In this document: piece by piece, positions 45,901 through 52,445 of the stretch
Position numbering within the stretch: position 1 is the stretch's first letter
How the letters are laid out: every line of letters starts with the position of its first letter
NCBI RefSeq assembly: GCF_001676785.2
Contig: NZ_CP015910.2
Location: 2,542,001 to 2,606,000 of the forward strand
DNA length: 64,000 bases
From: Brachyspira hyodysenteriae ATCC 27164
GTDB lineage: Bacteria > Spirochaetota > Brachyspiria > Brachyspirales > Brachyspiraceae
Reading direction: 5' to 3'
Notes under the pieces: model-generated
Told to the model about the DNA's origin: nothing
Databases searched by the model: none
Seen by the model: only the letters and a program-made list of their open reading frames with translations
Made by a program: the position numbers and the translations under genes

Positions 45901-48577
45901 CAATTGCTTCTTCTGCATTCTCAAGCTCTTCTAAAGCTGATAAACTTTCATCAATATTTTTTTCATCATATTCACTAACTTCTTCTGATAATGGCTCTGA
46001 TTCCTCTTCTAATTTTTCTTTAATAGCTTCTTCTATATTCTCAAGCTCTTCTAAAGCTGATAAACTTTCATCAATATTTTTTTCATCATATTCACTAACT
46101 TCTTCTGATAATGGTTCTGATTCTTCTAATTTTTCTTCAATGGCTTCTTCTGAATTCTCAAGCTCTTCTAAAGCTGATAAGCCTTCATCAATGTTTTTTT
46201 CATCATCTTCACTAACTTCTTCTGATAATGGTTCTGATTCTTCTAATTTTTCTTCAATGGCTTCTTCTATATTTTCAAGCTCTTCTAAAGCTGATAAACC
46301 TTCATCAATGTTTTTTTCATCATCTTCACTAACTTCTTCTGATAATGGTTCTGATTCTTCTAATTTTTCTTCAATGGCTTCTTCTGCATTCTCAAGCTCT
46401 TCTAAAGCTGATAAACTTTCATCAATGTTTTTTTCATCATCTTGAATAACTTCTTCTTCTGGAGAACTTTCATCATCTTCTATATGATTAATATCAAGAA
46501 GTTCTTCATCAGTATATTCTTTCATTTCCAAACCAGATTCTTCTGTTGCAGTATCTGATTCTTCTGGATTTTCATCAATAGATTCTTCTATATTTTCAAG
46601 CTCTTCTAAAGCTGATAAATCTTCATCAGGAGTTTTTTCATCATCTTGAATAACTTCTTCTTCTGGAGAACTTTCATCATCTTCTATATGATTAATATCA
46701 AGAAGCTCTTCATCAGTATATTCTTTCATTTCCAAACCAGATTCTTCTGTTGCAGTATCTGATTCTTCTGGATTTTCATCAATAGATTCTTCTATATTTT
46801 CAAGCTCTTCTAAAGCTGATGAATCTTCATCAGGAGTTTTTTCATCATCTTCTCTAGCTTCTTCTTCTGGAGAACTCTCATCATCTTCTATATGATTAAT
46901 ATCAAGAAGTTCTTCATCAGTATATTCTTTCATTTCCAAACCAGATTCTTCTGCTGAAGTATCTGATTCTTCTGGATTCTCATCAATAGATTCTTCTATA
47001 TTTTCAAGCTCTTCTAAAGCTGATGAATCTTCATCAGGAGTTTTTTCATCATCTTCTCTAGCTTCTTCTTCTGGAGAACTTTCATCATCTTCTATATGAT
47101 TAATATCAAGAAGCTCTTCATCGGTATATTCTTTCATTTCCAAACCAGATTCTTCTGCTGAAGTATCTGATTCTTCTGGATTCTCATTAATAGATTCTTC
47201 TATATTCTCAAGCTCTTCTAAAGCTGATAAATCTTCATCAGGAGTTTTTTCATCATCTTGAATAACTTCTTCTTCTGGAGAACTTTCATCATCTTCTATA
47301 TGATTAATATCAAGAAGTTCTTCATCGGTATATTCTTTCATTTCCAAACCAGATTCTTCTGTTGTAGAATCTGATTCTTCTGGATTCTCATCAATAGATT
47401 CTTCTATATTTTCAAGCTCTTCTAAAGCCGATGAATTTTCTTCATTACTTTGAGCAGATTCTTCTGGAACCTTATTATTAGATTCTATTTCTTCATCATC
47501 TAATATATTATTAATATCAAGAAGTTCTTCATCTGTATATTCTCTCAACTCTAAACCAGATTCTTCTTCTGAAGTATCATCATCATCGTATTCTTCTTCA
47601 TATTCTATATTTTCTCCTATAAGATCTTCTATATTAATATCTTTAGGAGCAGCATTTTCAACATTGTTATTTGCATCATTTGGTAAATCTTTTAGCGTAT
47701 CTTCTAAATTATTTAAATCTGATTCACCTAGACGTATACTTTCATCTTTAATGTTTTCTACGTTTAGAGTATTTTCTTCACCAATTAAATCTTCTATATC
47801 AATATCTTCTATTGATTTATTATCGCCTTTTATATCATCTGATAGTTCTTTTAAATTATCTTCTAAACTATTTAAATCTGATTCATCTGAAGTAATATCA
47901 TCATTTTCTGCAGAATTTAAATCTGAATCTTTTTCCTCTTCTTCATAATATGTTGGAGAATCATCTTTTTTAAAGCTATCATCTAAATTGAAATCTTCAA
48001 CAGTTTCAATATTACTTAATTCATAACCTTCCAAAGATTCATCTTCAGATTGCTTATGTATATTACTTTCTTCTTTGGAATATATATTATTTATTATTTC
48101 AGATTGTTCTTCTGTTAATTCTGATGTTTTTTCTGGTTCTTCTTCTTGAACTTCAGTTTCTTCTTTATCTAAATTATTTGAATTATCTGAATTAGGAAAT
48201 AGTCTTGACATATCTATTTCAGAATCAACTATTTCACCTGCCACTTCTATATCGCTTTCTGACAAGCTTAAAGTTTCTTGAAGGTTTTTATAATTTTTTG
48301 TCTCTTCTTCAGAATAAGCATTATTGCTTACATCTAATCCTTCTTTATCTTCTGAATAATTATTAACGACTTTATTATCTTTTTCCTCATATTCTTTAGT
48401 AGTTATTTTACCATGTATCTTTGGAGTTTCTTTATCAGAATTACCTATAGCTATTACAGGAAATTCATTTTCATTGATTTCTATAGATTTTTCTAGAAGT
48501 TTATTTATTTCATATTCATCAAGGGAGATGTCTTTATTACTTTCAAAAATACTAGCGAACTCTTTTTCCACTATCAA
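39989..48577 (-). CDS. Giant acidic tandem-repeat protein (2862 aa)
   Basis: An uninterrupted 8.6-kb frame encoding an extremely Glu/Asp/Ser-rich protein with almost no Arg, Trp or Cys and no signal peptide or membrane segment, so cytoplasmic and probably largely extended. Order: unique N-terminus (1-340); array A, six 68-residue units with EMKEYTDEELLDINH (340-713); array A', five 39-40-residue units (713-893); unique centre (893-1146); array B, five 34-residue units (1146-1306); degenerate units (1310-1460); array D, seven units, five of exactly 68 residues (1460-2016); array E, six core units, three with 106-residue period (2026-2633); unique C-terminus (2634-2862), which ends in a more ordinary helical region. 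The start is a TTG overlapping the upstream TGA; a GTG at 48571 is better spaced from GAAGAG. Function unknown; a multivalent scaffold is inferred. Confidence 0.8.
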   Translation of the reverse strand: MIVEKEFASIFESNKDISLDEYEINKLLEKSIEINENEFPVIAIGNSDKETPKIHGKITTKEYEEKDNKVVNNYSEDKEGLDVSNNAYSEEETKNYKNLQETLSLSESDIEVAGEIVDSEIDMSRLFPNSDNSNNLDKEETEVQEEEPEKTSELTEEQSEIINNIYSKEESNIHKQSEDESLEGYELSNIETVEDFNLDDSFKKDDSPTYYEEEEKDSDLNSAENDDITSDESDLNSLEDNLKELSDDIKGDNKSIEDIDIEDLIGEENTLNVENIKDESIRLGESDLNNLEDTLKDLPNDANNNVENAAPKDINIEDLIGENIEYEEEYDDDDTSEEESGLELREYTDEELLDINNILDDEEIESNNKVPEESAQSNEENSSALEELENIEESIDENPEESDSTTEESGLEMKEYTDEELLDINHIEDDESSPEEEVIQDDEKTPDEDLSALEELENIEESINENPEESDTSAEESGLEMKEYTDEELLDINHIEDDESSPEEEAREDDEKTPDEDSSALEELENIEESIDENPEESDTSAEESGLEMKEYTDEELLDINHIEDDESSPEEEAREDDEKTPDEDSSALEELENIEESIDENPEESDTATEESGLEMKEYTDEELLDINHIEDDESSPEEEVIQDDEKTPDEDLSALEELENIEESIDENPEESDTATEESGLEMKEYTDEELLDINHIEDDESSPEEEVIQDDEKNIDESLSALEELENAEEAIEEKLEESEPLSEEVSEDDEKNIDEGLSALEELENIEEAIEEKLEESEPLSEEVSEDDEKNIDEGLSALEELENSEEAIEEKLEESEPLSEEVSEYDEKNIDESLSALEELENIEEAIKEKLEEESEPLSEEVSEYDEKNIDESLSALEELENAEEAIEENLEEEKSDDETISLTESSLNELESEPLEENIEKTPTEDNNELSLDKYTLIELEDGTKVKRTSYAKDNIDVEDAVFSDEQNYVVQHIYSEEQDILMKEVSEKDALTEEELESIDCVEEFDLSSLFNNQPVDNNINDNEEEIEVPDLYDDNSVVIDNDDSLAINEDLELPEIDDEEPKEVDLIKEDNLKEDEINIQYNDRNVVVPDIDNVDYIDESNYINEIDNDDDVIQLSGNELDLITKDFEINNIESPKEEDITDDYREDNYTMSEISDGDLEEIDDGYINENEEDIIDDYRENNYTMSEISDGDLEEIDDGYINENEEDIIDDYRENNYTMSEISDGDLEEIDDGYINENEEDIIDDYRENNYTMSEISDGDLEEIDDGYINENEEDITDDYRENNYAMSEISDGDLEEIKEELTEAEESKEENALEQLEESKPEESESQEYSSELIEATEIKVEEVSEQLEESKPEESESQEYSSELIEATEIKVEELSESSKEDTVSEELEEPKSEESESHEESSELIEDTEIKEEEISEPIEETKDEELTSEPITEEIKEELEEPKSEELKEEKPELTNDYISKLHDEYLHNQELNNNQESSNDDYISKFKKMNEEYVESTKKEEEPKEEIKDEDLTDEEKELYKSYLSNTTDIQELENKSEESSSEPITEEHKEEASSQVEEPKEEKPELTNDYISKLHDEYLHNQELNNNQEPSNDDDYISKFKKMNEEYVESTKKEEEPKEEIKDEDLTDEEKELYKSYLSNTTDTQELENKSEESSSEPITEEHKEETSSEAEESKEEKPELTNDYISKLHDEYLHNQELNNNQEPSNDDYISKFKKMNEEYVESTKKEEEPKEETSSEVEESKEEKPELTNDYISKLHDEYLHNQELNNNQEPSNDDYISKFKKMNEEYVESTKKEEEPKEETSSEVEESKEEKPELTNDYISKLHDEYLHNQELNNNQEPSNDDYISKFKKMNEEYVESTKKEEEPKEETSSEVEESKEEKPELTNDYISKLHDEYLHNQELNNNQEPSNDDYISKFKKMNEEYVESTKKEEEPKEETSSEVEESKEEKPELTNDYISKLHDEYLHNQELNNNQEPSNDDYISKFKKMNEEYVESTKKEEESKEETSSEVGESKEEKIVNNDEDLTDEEKELYKSYLSNIPEESENKEESSELVEETEIKAEEISESIEETKDDISESSEEVKEEESTSESESTEELEEEIINNEDDLTEEDKSMIEGYLDKVDASSEDLTDEEKELYQSYLSNAEAEESENKEESSELVEETEIKAEEISESIEETKDDISESSEEVKEEESTSESESTEELEEEIINNEDDLTEEDKSMIEGYLDKVDASSEDLTDEEKELYQSYLSNAEAEESENKEESSELVEETEIKSEEISESIEETKDDISESSEEVKEEESTSESESTEELEEEIINNEDDLTEEDKSMIEGYLDKVDASSEDLTDEEKELYQSYLSNAEAEESENKEESSELVEETEIKAEETKDEEPITEEIKEDISESSEEVKEESTSESESTEELEEEIINNEDDLTEEDKSMIEGYLDKVDASSEDLTDEEKELYQNYLSTSAENQEEVKEDISESSEEVKEEESTTSESESTEELEEEIINNEDDLTEEDKSMIEGYLDKVDASSEDLTDEEKELYQNYLSTSAENQEEVKEEESASEPESTEELEEEIINNEDDLTEEDKSMIEGYLDKVDASSEDLTDEEKELYQNYLSTSAEETDEEEDYNNELKEEVSDEELEDLVYINNVQIDEIRDSDLNMLENIIKGNDEDGVELIRIDDKINENNNTQEDNTKAKSLENFDSMEELLNKETNMSEEKELETIEKENLDENVAVEEEFSLGDDNEPILMEDEKHTEDDEEDFDGEITQSDLDYAIKLFESEESNVNTNEYSSKQDILLSENEINKFKKLFGYFKNIVEKMSPEDLNDFSKTEFYDMYSSLFRKFGD
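40680..42430 (-). repeat. Array E in the giant gene
   Basis: Six copies of a core with DLTEEDKSMIEGYLDK followed by EDLTDEEKELYQ. Three copies are spaced exactly 318 bp (106 codons; anchors 41471, 41789, 42107) and are nearly identical in DNA; three are shorter and more varied. Each core itself consists of two similar halves of about 22 residues. Confidence 0.85.
42530..44200 (-). repeat. Array D in the giant gene
   Basis: Seven copies of a unit with NDYISKLHDEYLHNQE and DDYISKFKKMNEEYV. Anchors at 42553, 42757, 42961, 43165 and 43369 are exactly 204 bp apart; two more at 43711 and 44056 carry an insertion of about 140 bp containing the DLTDEEKELY motif of array E. DNA identity between the 204-bp units is almost complete. 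Confidence 0.88.
44660..45140 (-). repeat. Array B in the giant gene
   Basis: Five copies with 102-bp period (34 codons; anchors 44670, 44772, 44874, 44976, 45078), encoding MSEISDGDLEEIDDGYIN. The central copies are nearly identical in DNA. Confidence 0.88.
45890..46440 (-). repeat. Array A' in the giant gene
   Basis: Five units of 117-120 bp (anchors 45931, 46051, 46168, 46285, 46402), encoding LSALEELEN, EEAIEEKLEE and PLSEEVSE. It shares its LSALEELEN segment with array A. Confidence 0.82.
46450..47600 (-). repeat. Array A in the giant gene
   Basis: Five near-identical 204-bp units (anchors 46521, 46725, 46929, 47133, 47337) plus a degenerate one near 47541. Each encodes SGLEMKEYTDEELLDINH and LSALEELENIEESI. 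The EMKEY motif recurs in the protein encoded at 57849. Confidence 0.88.
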
Positions 48578-48891
48578 TTCTCTTCATAATTTTTTCTTAT
48601 AGTTGAATATCTTTTTTGTATATTAATCGTAGTATCATTAGTTATCGGCATATTATAATCAAATCCTATCGGTAAAAAACCTAATTCTGTCATTCCTCCG
48701 CAAATTTCTAAAACCTCATTTACTGAAATGCCATATTTACAAAAATATACTCCCTGATTAACAACCGCTCCTTTTACTGTAATACTAATTAATTTATCAT
48801 TTGCATTTTTAGTTTTATAAAATAGATTTATAAACATACCAAATACAAATATCAATAATGTAAAAGATAAACAAAGTATTCTATCTCTCAT
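48574..48891 (-). CDS. SLBB-domain membrane-anchored small protein
   Basis: A 105-residue protein: an N-terminal membrane segment (about residues 5-24), then a soluble-ligand-binding beta-grasp (SLBB) domain resembling the N-terminus of ComEA and polysaccharide-export proteins (ISITVKGAVVNQGVYF, then NEVLEICGGMTELGF). No helix-hairpin-helix follows. Its TGA overlaps the TTG start of the giant gene, so the two are translationally coupled. The ATG has no ribosome site; a sigma70-like promoter lies 45 bp upstream, and a sigma28-like -10 directly before the ATG would give a leaderless mRNA. The partner ligand is unknown. Confidence 0.65.
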   Translation of the reverse strand: MRDRILCLSFTLLIFVFGMFINLFYKTKNANDKLISITVKGAVVNQGVYFCKYGISVNEVLEICGGMTELGFLPIGFDYNMPITNDTTINIQKRYSTIRKNYEEN

Positions 48892-48935
48892 AATATTATC
48901 GGTTACTATTTTATATAACTATATAAATTTATTTA

Positions 48936-48964
48936 ATGATATCATTCTTTTTATTTGTAGTCAA
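48936..48964 (-). promoter_or_regulatory. Promoter of the SLBB / giant-protein operon
   Basis: Minus strand TTGACT (48959-48964), 17-bp spacer, TATCAT (48936-48941): ten of twelve consensus bases. Confidence 0.55.
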
Positions 48965-49003
48965 GATTTCTATTAATTAATATGTAATAATTATATTTTT
49001 TAC

Positions 49004-49060
49004 TTGAATATTTACATAATGGTTGTATACTATTAAAAATATTATATTTATTTCCGATTA
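49004..49060 (+). promoter_or_regulatory. cheX: Promoter region of cheX
   Basis: Two candidates overlap. A sigma70-like TTGAAT (49004-49009), 16-bp spacer, TATACT (49026-49031); and a sigma28-like TAAAAATA (49034-49041), 11-nt spacer, TCCGATTA (49053-49060), which matches TAAAGTTT-N11-GCCGATAA at 5/8 and 6/8. Confidence 0.4.
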
Positions 49061-49094
49061 TTATTAGTAAAAATAAATTATATGGTGTTATTAT

Positions 49095-49568
49095 ATGTTT
49101 GATTTAGATGTAGTAAATGCTTTCAGCAAAGGTACAGTTATTATATTAAAAAGTTATTTCAATTCTAAAGTTGGAAAAGGTGATGTAAGAATATACAGAA
49201 ATGCAAATCATGTAGGCGGTGTTATAGTATTTGTTGGTATTACAGGCGATTTAAGCGGAAGACTTATGTTTAATATGAGTAAAGCAACTGCTTTTAAACT
49301 AGCTTCAGCTCTTAATATGGAATCTATAACTTCAATAGACGATATTTTTATTGCAACTATTAAAGAATTTGTTAACATGGTTGCTGGAAGTGCTATCAAT
49401 GATCTATCAACAAAACATATAGATTTAGATATGACTCCTCCTGCTATACTTATGAGCGAACAAATGTCTATGCTTGAAAAAGAAAATGATAAAATATTAT
49501 CTATAAATTATAAAACAGAATTAGGTGAAATTTTTATGAACTTAATTCTATTTAATCAAACTAATTGA
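49095..49568 (+). CDS. cheX: CheX-like chemotaxis phosphatase
   Basis: A 157-residue CheC/CheX-family protein. CheX dephosphorylates CheY-P in spirochaetes and Thermotoga. The catalytic helix motif E-x-x-N is present in IKEFVNMVAGSAIND, followed by DLDMTPPAILMSEQ as in CheX. The single E-x-x-N motif favours CheX over CheC. No strong ribosome site precedes the ATG. The gene at 49573 starts 4 nt after the stop. It is divergent from the SLBB/giant-protein operon and not next to cheA or cheY. Confidence 0.82.
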   Translation: MFDLDVVNAFSKGTVIILKSYFNSKVGKGDVRIYRNANHVGGVIVFVGITGDLSGRLMFNMSKATAFKLASALNMESITSIDDIFIATIKEFVNMVAGSAINDLSTKHIDLDMTPPAILMSEQMSMLEKENDKILSINYKTELGEIFMNLILFNQTN

Positions 49569-49572
49569 TAAA

Positions 49573-49905
49573 ATGCCCAAAATAGTACAATATTCTCTAA
49601 TATTATTTATTATAGTTTTAACTATAAAAATAATTATTGATAATATTTGTATAAAAATAAAATCAGATAAATTTTTAAATAAATATTTTAAAGATGAAGA
49701 AAAACTATACTCTTTAGAAGAAGTTTCATCGGCTTTTAGATTAGAAAAAGAACATTTTTTACAGCTTTTATCCACATTGGAAAAATATAATTATTTTTCT
49801 TTTTTTAATAAAAAAGGCGTTACTATGGTAAAAGATTACTATTCAAGATATGAATTAAAATATTTAGTACGTATTTTATCTAAAAAGCAAAAATTGAAAT
49901 ATTAA
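49573..49905 (+). CDS. Hypothetical single-pass membrane protein
   Basis: A 110-residue protein with one N-terminal membrane segment (about residues 6-26) followed by a basic and acidic helical domain; residues 45-85 (SLEEVSSAFRLEKEHFLQLL) look like a small winged-helix or helix-turn-helix, but this is a guess. It starts 4 nt after cheX, so it is very likely co-translated with it. Its stop lies one base from the convergent HD-GYP gene end. No family recognised. Confidence 0.6.
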   Translation: MPKIVQYSLILFIIVLTIKIIIDNICIKIKSDKFLNKYFKDEEKLYSLEEVSSAFRLEKEHFLQLLSTLEKYNYFSFFNKKGVTMVKDYYSRYELKYLVRILSKKQKLKY

Positions 49906-49906
49906 A

Positions 49907-51046
49907 TTATATTATTTCCTTTATAAATAAGTCATTAGATGTAGATAAATCAACAACTTCTAACCCATCACTAACTGTACCATCAAGATGTTTAACAATG
50001 GAAAGTACAGGTCTTAAAGGAAGATTAGGATTTTGCTCTATTACTCTTGCTATAGAACCGTTTGAAAGTTTTACCCTTGTATTATTAGGATAAAATCCTA
50101 CAGCTTTTTGAAATGCTTTTACAACATCACTGTCAAAATCTTTTTTAGCTAAAGATATTATAATTTTCACAGCCTTATCAGGAGTACAAGGTACGCCATG
50201 TTCTCCTTTGGTTAGTAAATTATTAAAAGTATTACAAATAGATACTATTTTACTGTATAAACTTATATCTTTATTATCTTTTTGAAAAGGATATCCGCTT
50301 CCATCATATTTTTCATGATGCTCCAACACAATATCTGCTATATTATCATCTAAATTATCTCTTTTTACTAATTTATAACCTTGAGTTGGATGTTTTTTTA
50401 ATATACTTTCCTCTTCTTTTGTGAGATTAACCTTTGAAAGAAGACTCTCTTGTATAAGTACTTTTCCTATATCATGTACCAAAGCTCCAAGCATAATATT
50501 AGCCATATCCACTTTAGTAAGATTCAATTCTCCTGCTGTAATAGCTGCTAATGTTGCAACATCTACTGCATGTTTATACATAGTTTCATCTTTTCTTTTC
50601 AGCATAGAAAGATAGGAATGGGCATCTTTATTTTCTACAATAGAAGAAAGCATGTTATTTACTTCCTTCTTCATAGAATCAAAATCTATTCCGCCGCCTT
50701 TTTTTGCTATTTCATATAATGACTTTGTTTTTTCTATAGTAGCTTCCTGTCTTTTAACAACTTCCTGACTATCTATCTTCAATATTTTCTTTCCTTCTTC
50801 TTCCATTATGCCTCTTAATACAGGTTTTTTGCCGTCTCCAGAAGTATTAACAGTATTTTCTTTTTTTAAATCTAAAAGCTCCATTACACTAACTGTAGTA
50901 ATAGAATTCCTTTTTAAAGTTTCTATAATATCTTTTGTAACAATAGTTCCAATATCTACAATTCTTTTTTCATCACTATTATATATATTGCTGGCTATCT
51001 TCATTCCTTCTTTTACTTCATTTAATGGTATAACAATCTTTGGCAT
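49907..51046 (-). CDS. HD-GYP domain protein (cyclic-di-GMP phosphodiesterase family)
   Basis: A 379-residue protein with an N-terminal DUF3391-like region (IPLNEVKEGMKIASNIY) and an HD-GYP domain (about residues 150-330): HAVDVATLA, ALVHDIGK, KKHPTQGYKLV and EHHEKYDGSGYP. HD-GYP enzymes degrade cyclic di-GMP. One oddity: where the family has a metal-binding Asp in a vaDvfDAL segment, this protein reads SICNTFNNLLT, with Asn in both acidic places. Activity may be altered or lost. GAGGAA precedes the ATG. It is monocistronic, with a TTGATA-16-TATTAT promoter. Confidence 0.85.
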   Translation of the reverse strand: MPKIVIPLNEVKEGMKIASNIYNSDEKRIVDIGTIVTKDIIETLKRNSITTVSVMELLDLKKENTVNTSGDGKKPVLRGIMEEEGKKILKIDSQEVVKRQEATIEKTKSLYEIAKKGGGIDFDSMKKEVNNMLSSIVENKDAHSYLSMLKRKDETMYKHAVDVATLAAITAGELNLTKVDMANIMLGALVHDIGKVLIQESLLSKVNLTKEEESILKKHPTQGYKLVKRDNLDDNIADIVLEHHEKYDGSGYPFQKDNKDISLYSKIVSICNTFNNLLTKGEHGVPCTPDKAVKIIISLAKKDFDSDVVKAFQKAVGFYPNNTRVKLSNGSIARVIEQNPNLPLRPVLSIVKHLDGTVSDGLEVVDLSTSNDLFIKEII

Positions 51047-51085
51047 TTAGTTCCTCACTATAAATAAATCATTATATTAAAGAAT

Positions 51086-51113
51086 ATAATATCATATAGT
51101 TGTATATTATCAA
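51086..51113 (-). promoter_or_regulatory. Possible promoter of the HD-GYP gene
   Basis: Minus strand TTGATA (51108-51113), 16-bp spacer, TATTAT (51086-51091). Confidence 0.4.
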
Positions 51114-51162
51114 GTAAAATTATGTTAATTTCTATATATAAAATTTTGTACTGCTTATGAAA

Positions 51163-52176
51163 TTATGTATTTTTTCCAAATCTTATAGATGTCACATTGT
51201 ACTTATTAAGCCTTAATATAAACATAGCCACTATTACAGCAAAAAATAATGCTGCCACTATAAAATAATTAGCTATAGATGCTGTAGTTTTATTCTGTAT
51301 GATATTAAGTCTTTCTGATTTGGAATTTATGCTTTCATCTATTGCATTGGCTTCTGATATATTGCCGCTTTCCATCAAAGAACCTTTTCTCATTCTAAGA
51401 TTATCTATTTCTTGTATTATAGTATCGGCTTCCCTATCTTTTTTTATATTATTGTAAAGATTATATCCCCAAGTACCTATACCTATAAGCGACAAAATAG
51501 AAGTTATTATAATCAATACTAATATAGCAAATCTTCTTTTTTTTATGCTTAAATTTGATATATTTAAAGATTTTGACTTTATTTCTTCAATATGATCTAT
51601 AAGCTCTTTAGAATCCGGATAAGTCAATTTTGCTTCTTCTATACATGACAAAAGATTAAGCATAGATTTGTATCTTTCAGACCTTTGAAATCCTAAATAA
51701 TATTTATCTATCTCTTTTATTTTATCTTCTACTGTATGTTTAACTATTTTTGGTTTTAAAAAATATGATTTTTTTTTCTTTTTTTTCTTATTATCTTCAT
51801 CCGAACCATCATTTATTTCTTCATCGTTATCTTTATCTATAAGATCAATATTACTTTCATTACTGCCATCAAGAAATCCCTTATCTAATTTCCTAATTCC
51901 TCCTAATGTGCTTTCCTGACTTACTGTATTTCCATTCTTATCTTTTACCTGAACTCTGATTCCAAATGTATTTCTAAACATAGCTTCTGCACTTTCTACA
52001 CTTGTATCTTTATTGATGACTATAAAAGCTTTTTGATTTTTTCTAGGATCAGATATTTCAAATAGTTTAATATTATCTGATTTGTGAGCACCTTTATATA
52101 TTCCTAAAGATACCCCAAATTCTCTATCAAAAGCATCAAGTAATTTTGATATTGACATATCTAATGTTATCTTCAT
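51163..52176 (-). CDS. Hypothetical membrane protein with N-terminal globular domain
   Basis: A 337-residue protein. The first 100 residues form a compact alpha/beta domain (MKITLDMSISKLLDAFDREF, then MFRNTFGIRVQVKDKNGN) of a type seen in uncharacterised bacterial proteins. An acidic and Lys-rich linker follows, then a helical segment, a membrane helix near residues 217-240, a coiled-coil-like loop and a second membrane helix near 303-325. I start at the ATG at 52176 (GAAGG 9 nt upstream); a TTG three codons earlier is less likely. No function assigned. Confidence 0.6.
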   Translation of the reverse strand: MKITLDMSISKLLDAFDREFGVSLGIYKGAHKSDNIKLFEISDPRKNQKAFIVINKDTSVESAEAMFRNTFGIRVQVKDKNGNTVSQESTLGGIRKLDKGFLDGSNESNIDLIDKDNDEEINDGSDEDNKKKKKKKSYFLKPKIVKHTVEDKIKEIDKYYLGFQRSERYKSMLNLLSCIEEAKLTYPDSKELIDHIEEIKSKSLNISNLSIKKRRFAILVLIIITSILSLIGIGTWGYNLYNNIKKDREADTIIQEIDNLRMRKGSLMESGNISEANAIDESINSKSERLNIIQNKTTASIANYFIVAALFFAVIVAMFILRLNKYNVTSIRFGKNT

Positions 52177-52268
52177 AATAAACAACCTTCACAATATGCT
52201 ATTTTACCATATTTTACAATAAATAAAACATATAACTATAAAAAAAGAAAAAATATAGAATATCATAC

Positions 52269-52296
52269 TTGATTTTTACTCAGTATAATTTATAAT
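52269..52296 (+). promoter_or_regulatory. Promoter of tRNA-Leu(CAA)
   Basis: TTGATT (52269-52274), 16-bp spacer, TATAAT (52291-52296), about 50 bp upstream of the tRNA. Confidence 0.5.
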
Positions 52297-52345
52297 CTAA
52301 GCATTAAAAAAATTTTAAATTTGTATGTTTTTATTATAACATATT

Positions 52346-52429
52346 GCCGAGATGGCGAAATTGGTAGACGCAGCAGACTCAAAATCTGCCTGAGGCAACT
52401 CAGTGAGGGTTCGAGTCCCTCTCTCGGCA
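52346..52429 (+). tRNA. tRNA-Leu (anticodon CAA)
   Basis: An 84-nt class II tRNA: acceptor GCCGAGA pairs with TCTCGGC, discriminator A, anticodon loop CTCAAAA giving CAA, long variable arm TGAGGCAACTCA, and T-loop GGTTCGAGTCC. CCA is not encoded. The receiver-like gene starts 16 bp after its 3' end. Confidence 0.95.
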
Positions 52430-52445
52430 CAGTAAATTACTATAA

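Noticed and set aside
45753-46445. Long Ser-rich plus-strand frame, and similar frames at 42271, 47664 and 59051 (minus)
   Set aside because: These are antisense shadows of the Glu/Asp codons (GAA, GAT) in the repeat genes, which read as Ser/Phe/Leu on the other strand. No ribosome sites or family matches.
40680-47600. Regular repeats considered as a CRISPR array
   Set aside because: The periods are 102-318 bp, all multiples of three, without unique spacers, and lie inside a continuous coding frame.
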